From positions 1,488,001 through 1,552,000 of the forward strand of contig NZ_FNTZ01000001.1 in assembly GCF_900105555.1 (NCBI RefSeq): a stretch of DNA of 64,000 bases. Direction: 5' to 3'. The position numbers and the translations under genes were made by a program. The DNA comes from Pseudomonas coleopterorum. GTDB taxonomy: Bacteria > Pseudomonadota > Gammaproteobacteria > Pseudomonadales > Pseudomonadaceae. A model generated the notes under the pieces. It did no database searches and was not told the origin of the DNA. It saw only the letters and a list, made by a program, of their open reading frames with translations. Shown here in pieces: positions 63,898 to 64,000 of this stretch (positions within the stretch are counted from its first letter, which is position 1; each line of letters starts with the position of its first letter).

Positions 63898-64000
63898 TGG
63901 CCAGAACCAAACCTGGCCTGCGCTTCCAGCCGACAGGCGGAACCCGTGCGCCGCAAGTGCCGACCGGCAAGAAACAGCGCCTGCCGATCGAGCGCCTGGC
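63897..64000 (+). CDS. rlmD: 23S rRNA (uracil-1939-C5)-methyltransferase RlmD, 5' part only
   Basis: The gene begins at the ATG at 63897, overlapping the cysM stop by one base, and runs off the end of the window after about 34 codons ([12 protein letters not shown], then a lysine- and arginine-rich stretch ahead of the TRAM domain). Identification rests on this N-terminus and on the gene order gacS-cysM-rlmD known in Pseudomonas. Confidence 0.75.
   Translation, partial: MARTKPGLRFQPTGGTRAPQVPTGKKQRLPIERL

Overview
The window is 64 kb of ordinary chromosome from a Pseudomonas, most likely close to the P. putida group. The evidence is high-GC coding sequence, a GacS-type sensor kinase followed by a response regulator/kinase pair, cysM and rlmD in the order familiar from pseudomonads, a PctA-like chemoreceptor, and abundant REP elements that begin with GTAG or GTGG. 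The species call is inference; no rRNA or housekeeping phylogeny is available here. I see no prophage, insertion sequence, transposase, CRISPR array or plasmid gene.

Layout: a truncated LysR regulator and nhaA (1-2.3 kb); a CHASE4-PAS-GGDEF-EAL protein and an amino-acid chemoreceptor, each behind a sigma-28 (FliA)-like promoter (2.5-7.1 kb); a leftward glycosyltransferase / UDP-galactopyranose mutase / glycosidase operon facing a galE-like gene, which together look like a UDP-galactofuranose pathway (7.3-12.2 kb); a leftward uronate operon, udh plus a three-gene TRAP transporter (12.3-16.1 kb); a selenium block with a putative selenate/phosphonate-type ABC importer divergent from selD-selU (16.2-21.7 kb); ProP and an OsmC-YcaO fusion (21.7-25.6 kb); small metabolic genes, trmK, an SDR, a Nudix protein and a Fur-box-preceded siderophore receptor (26-32.7 kb).

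The second half holds a Na/Pi cotransporter, an MFS exporter, a class V aminotransferase, a sorbosone-dehydrogenase-like lipoprotein with a DUF2231 partner, a second chemoreceptor with a FliA-like promoter, a CHAD protein, BetT, a RidA/amidase pair and AlkA (33-47.2 kb); an 0.8 kb tandem REP array; a divergent MFS/LysR pair; DUF1315-DUF2797-pepN; a Gdx-type SugE guanidinium exporter preceded by a clear guanidine-II (mini-ykkC) riboswitch; a BASS-family transporter, rdgC, tRNA-Val and tRNA-Asp with promoter and terminator, another REP array, gacS, a PirRS-like two-component pair, cysM and the start of rlmD.

The most notable non-coding structure is the REP landscape. One family (GTAG followed by a GCGGC/GCCGC hairpin) occurs about thirty times, as inverted pairs and as three tandem arrays with periods of about 123, 149 and 85 bp. 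It sits at the 3' ends of genes and in two places has become part of a coding sequence: the C-terminus of galE and the stop codon of trmK. The best-supported regulatory finding is the riboswitch upstream of sugE, whose second hairpin competes with a helix that would hide the Shine-Dalgarno sequence. Many long open frames opposite or inside real genes are GC-driven shadows and are not annotated.
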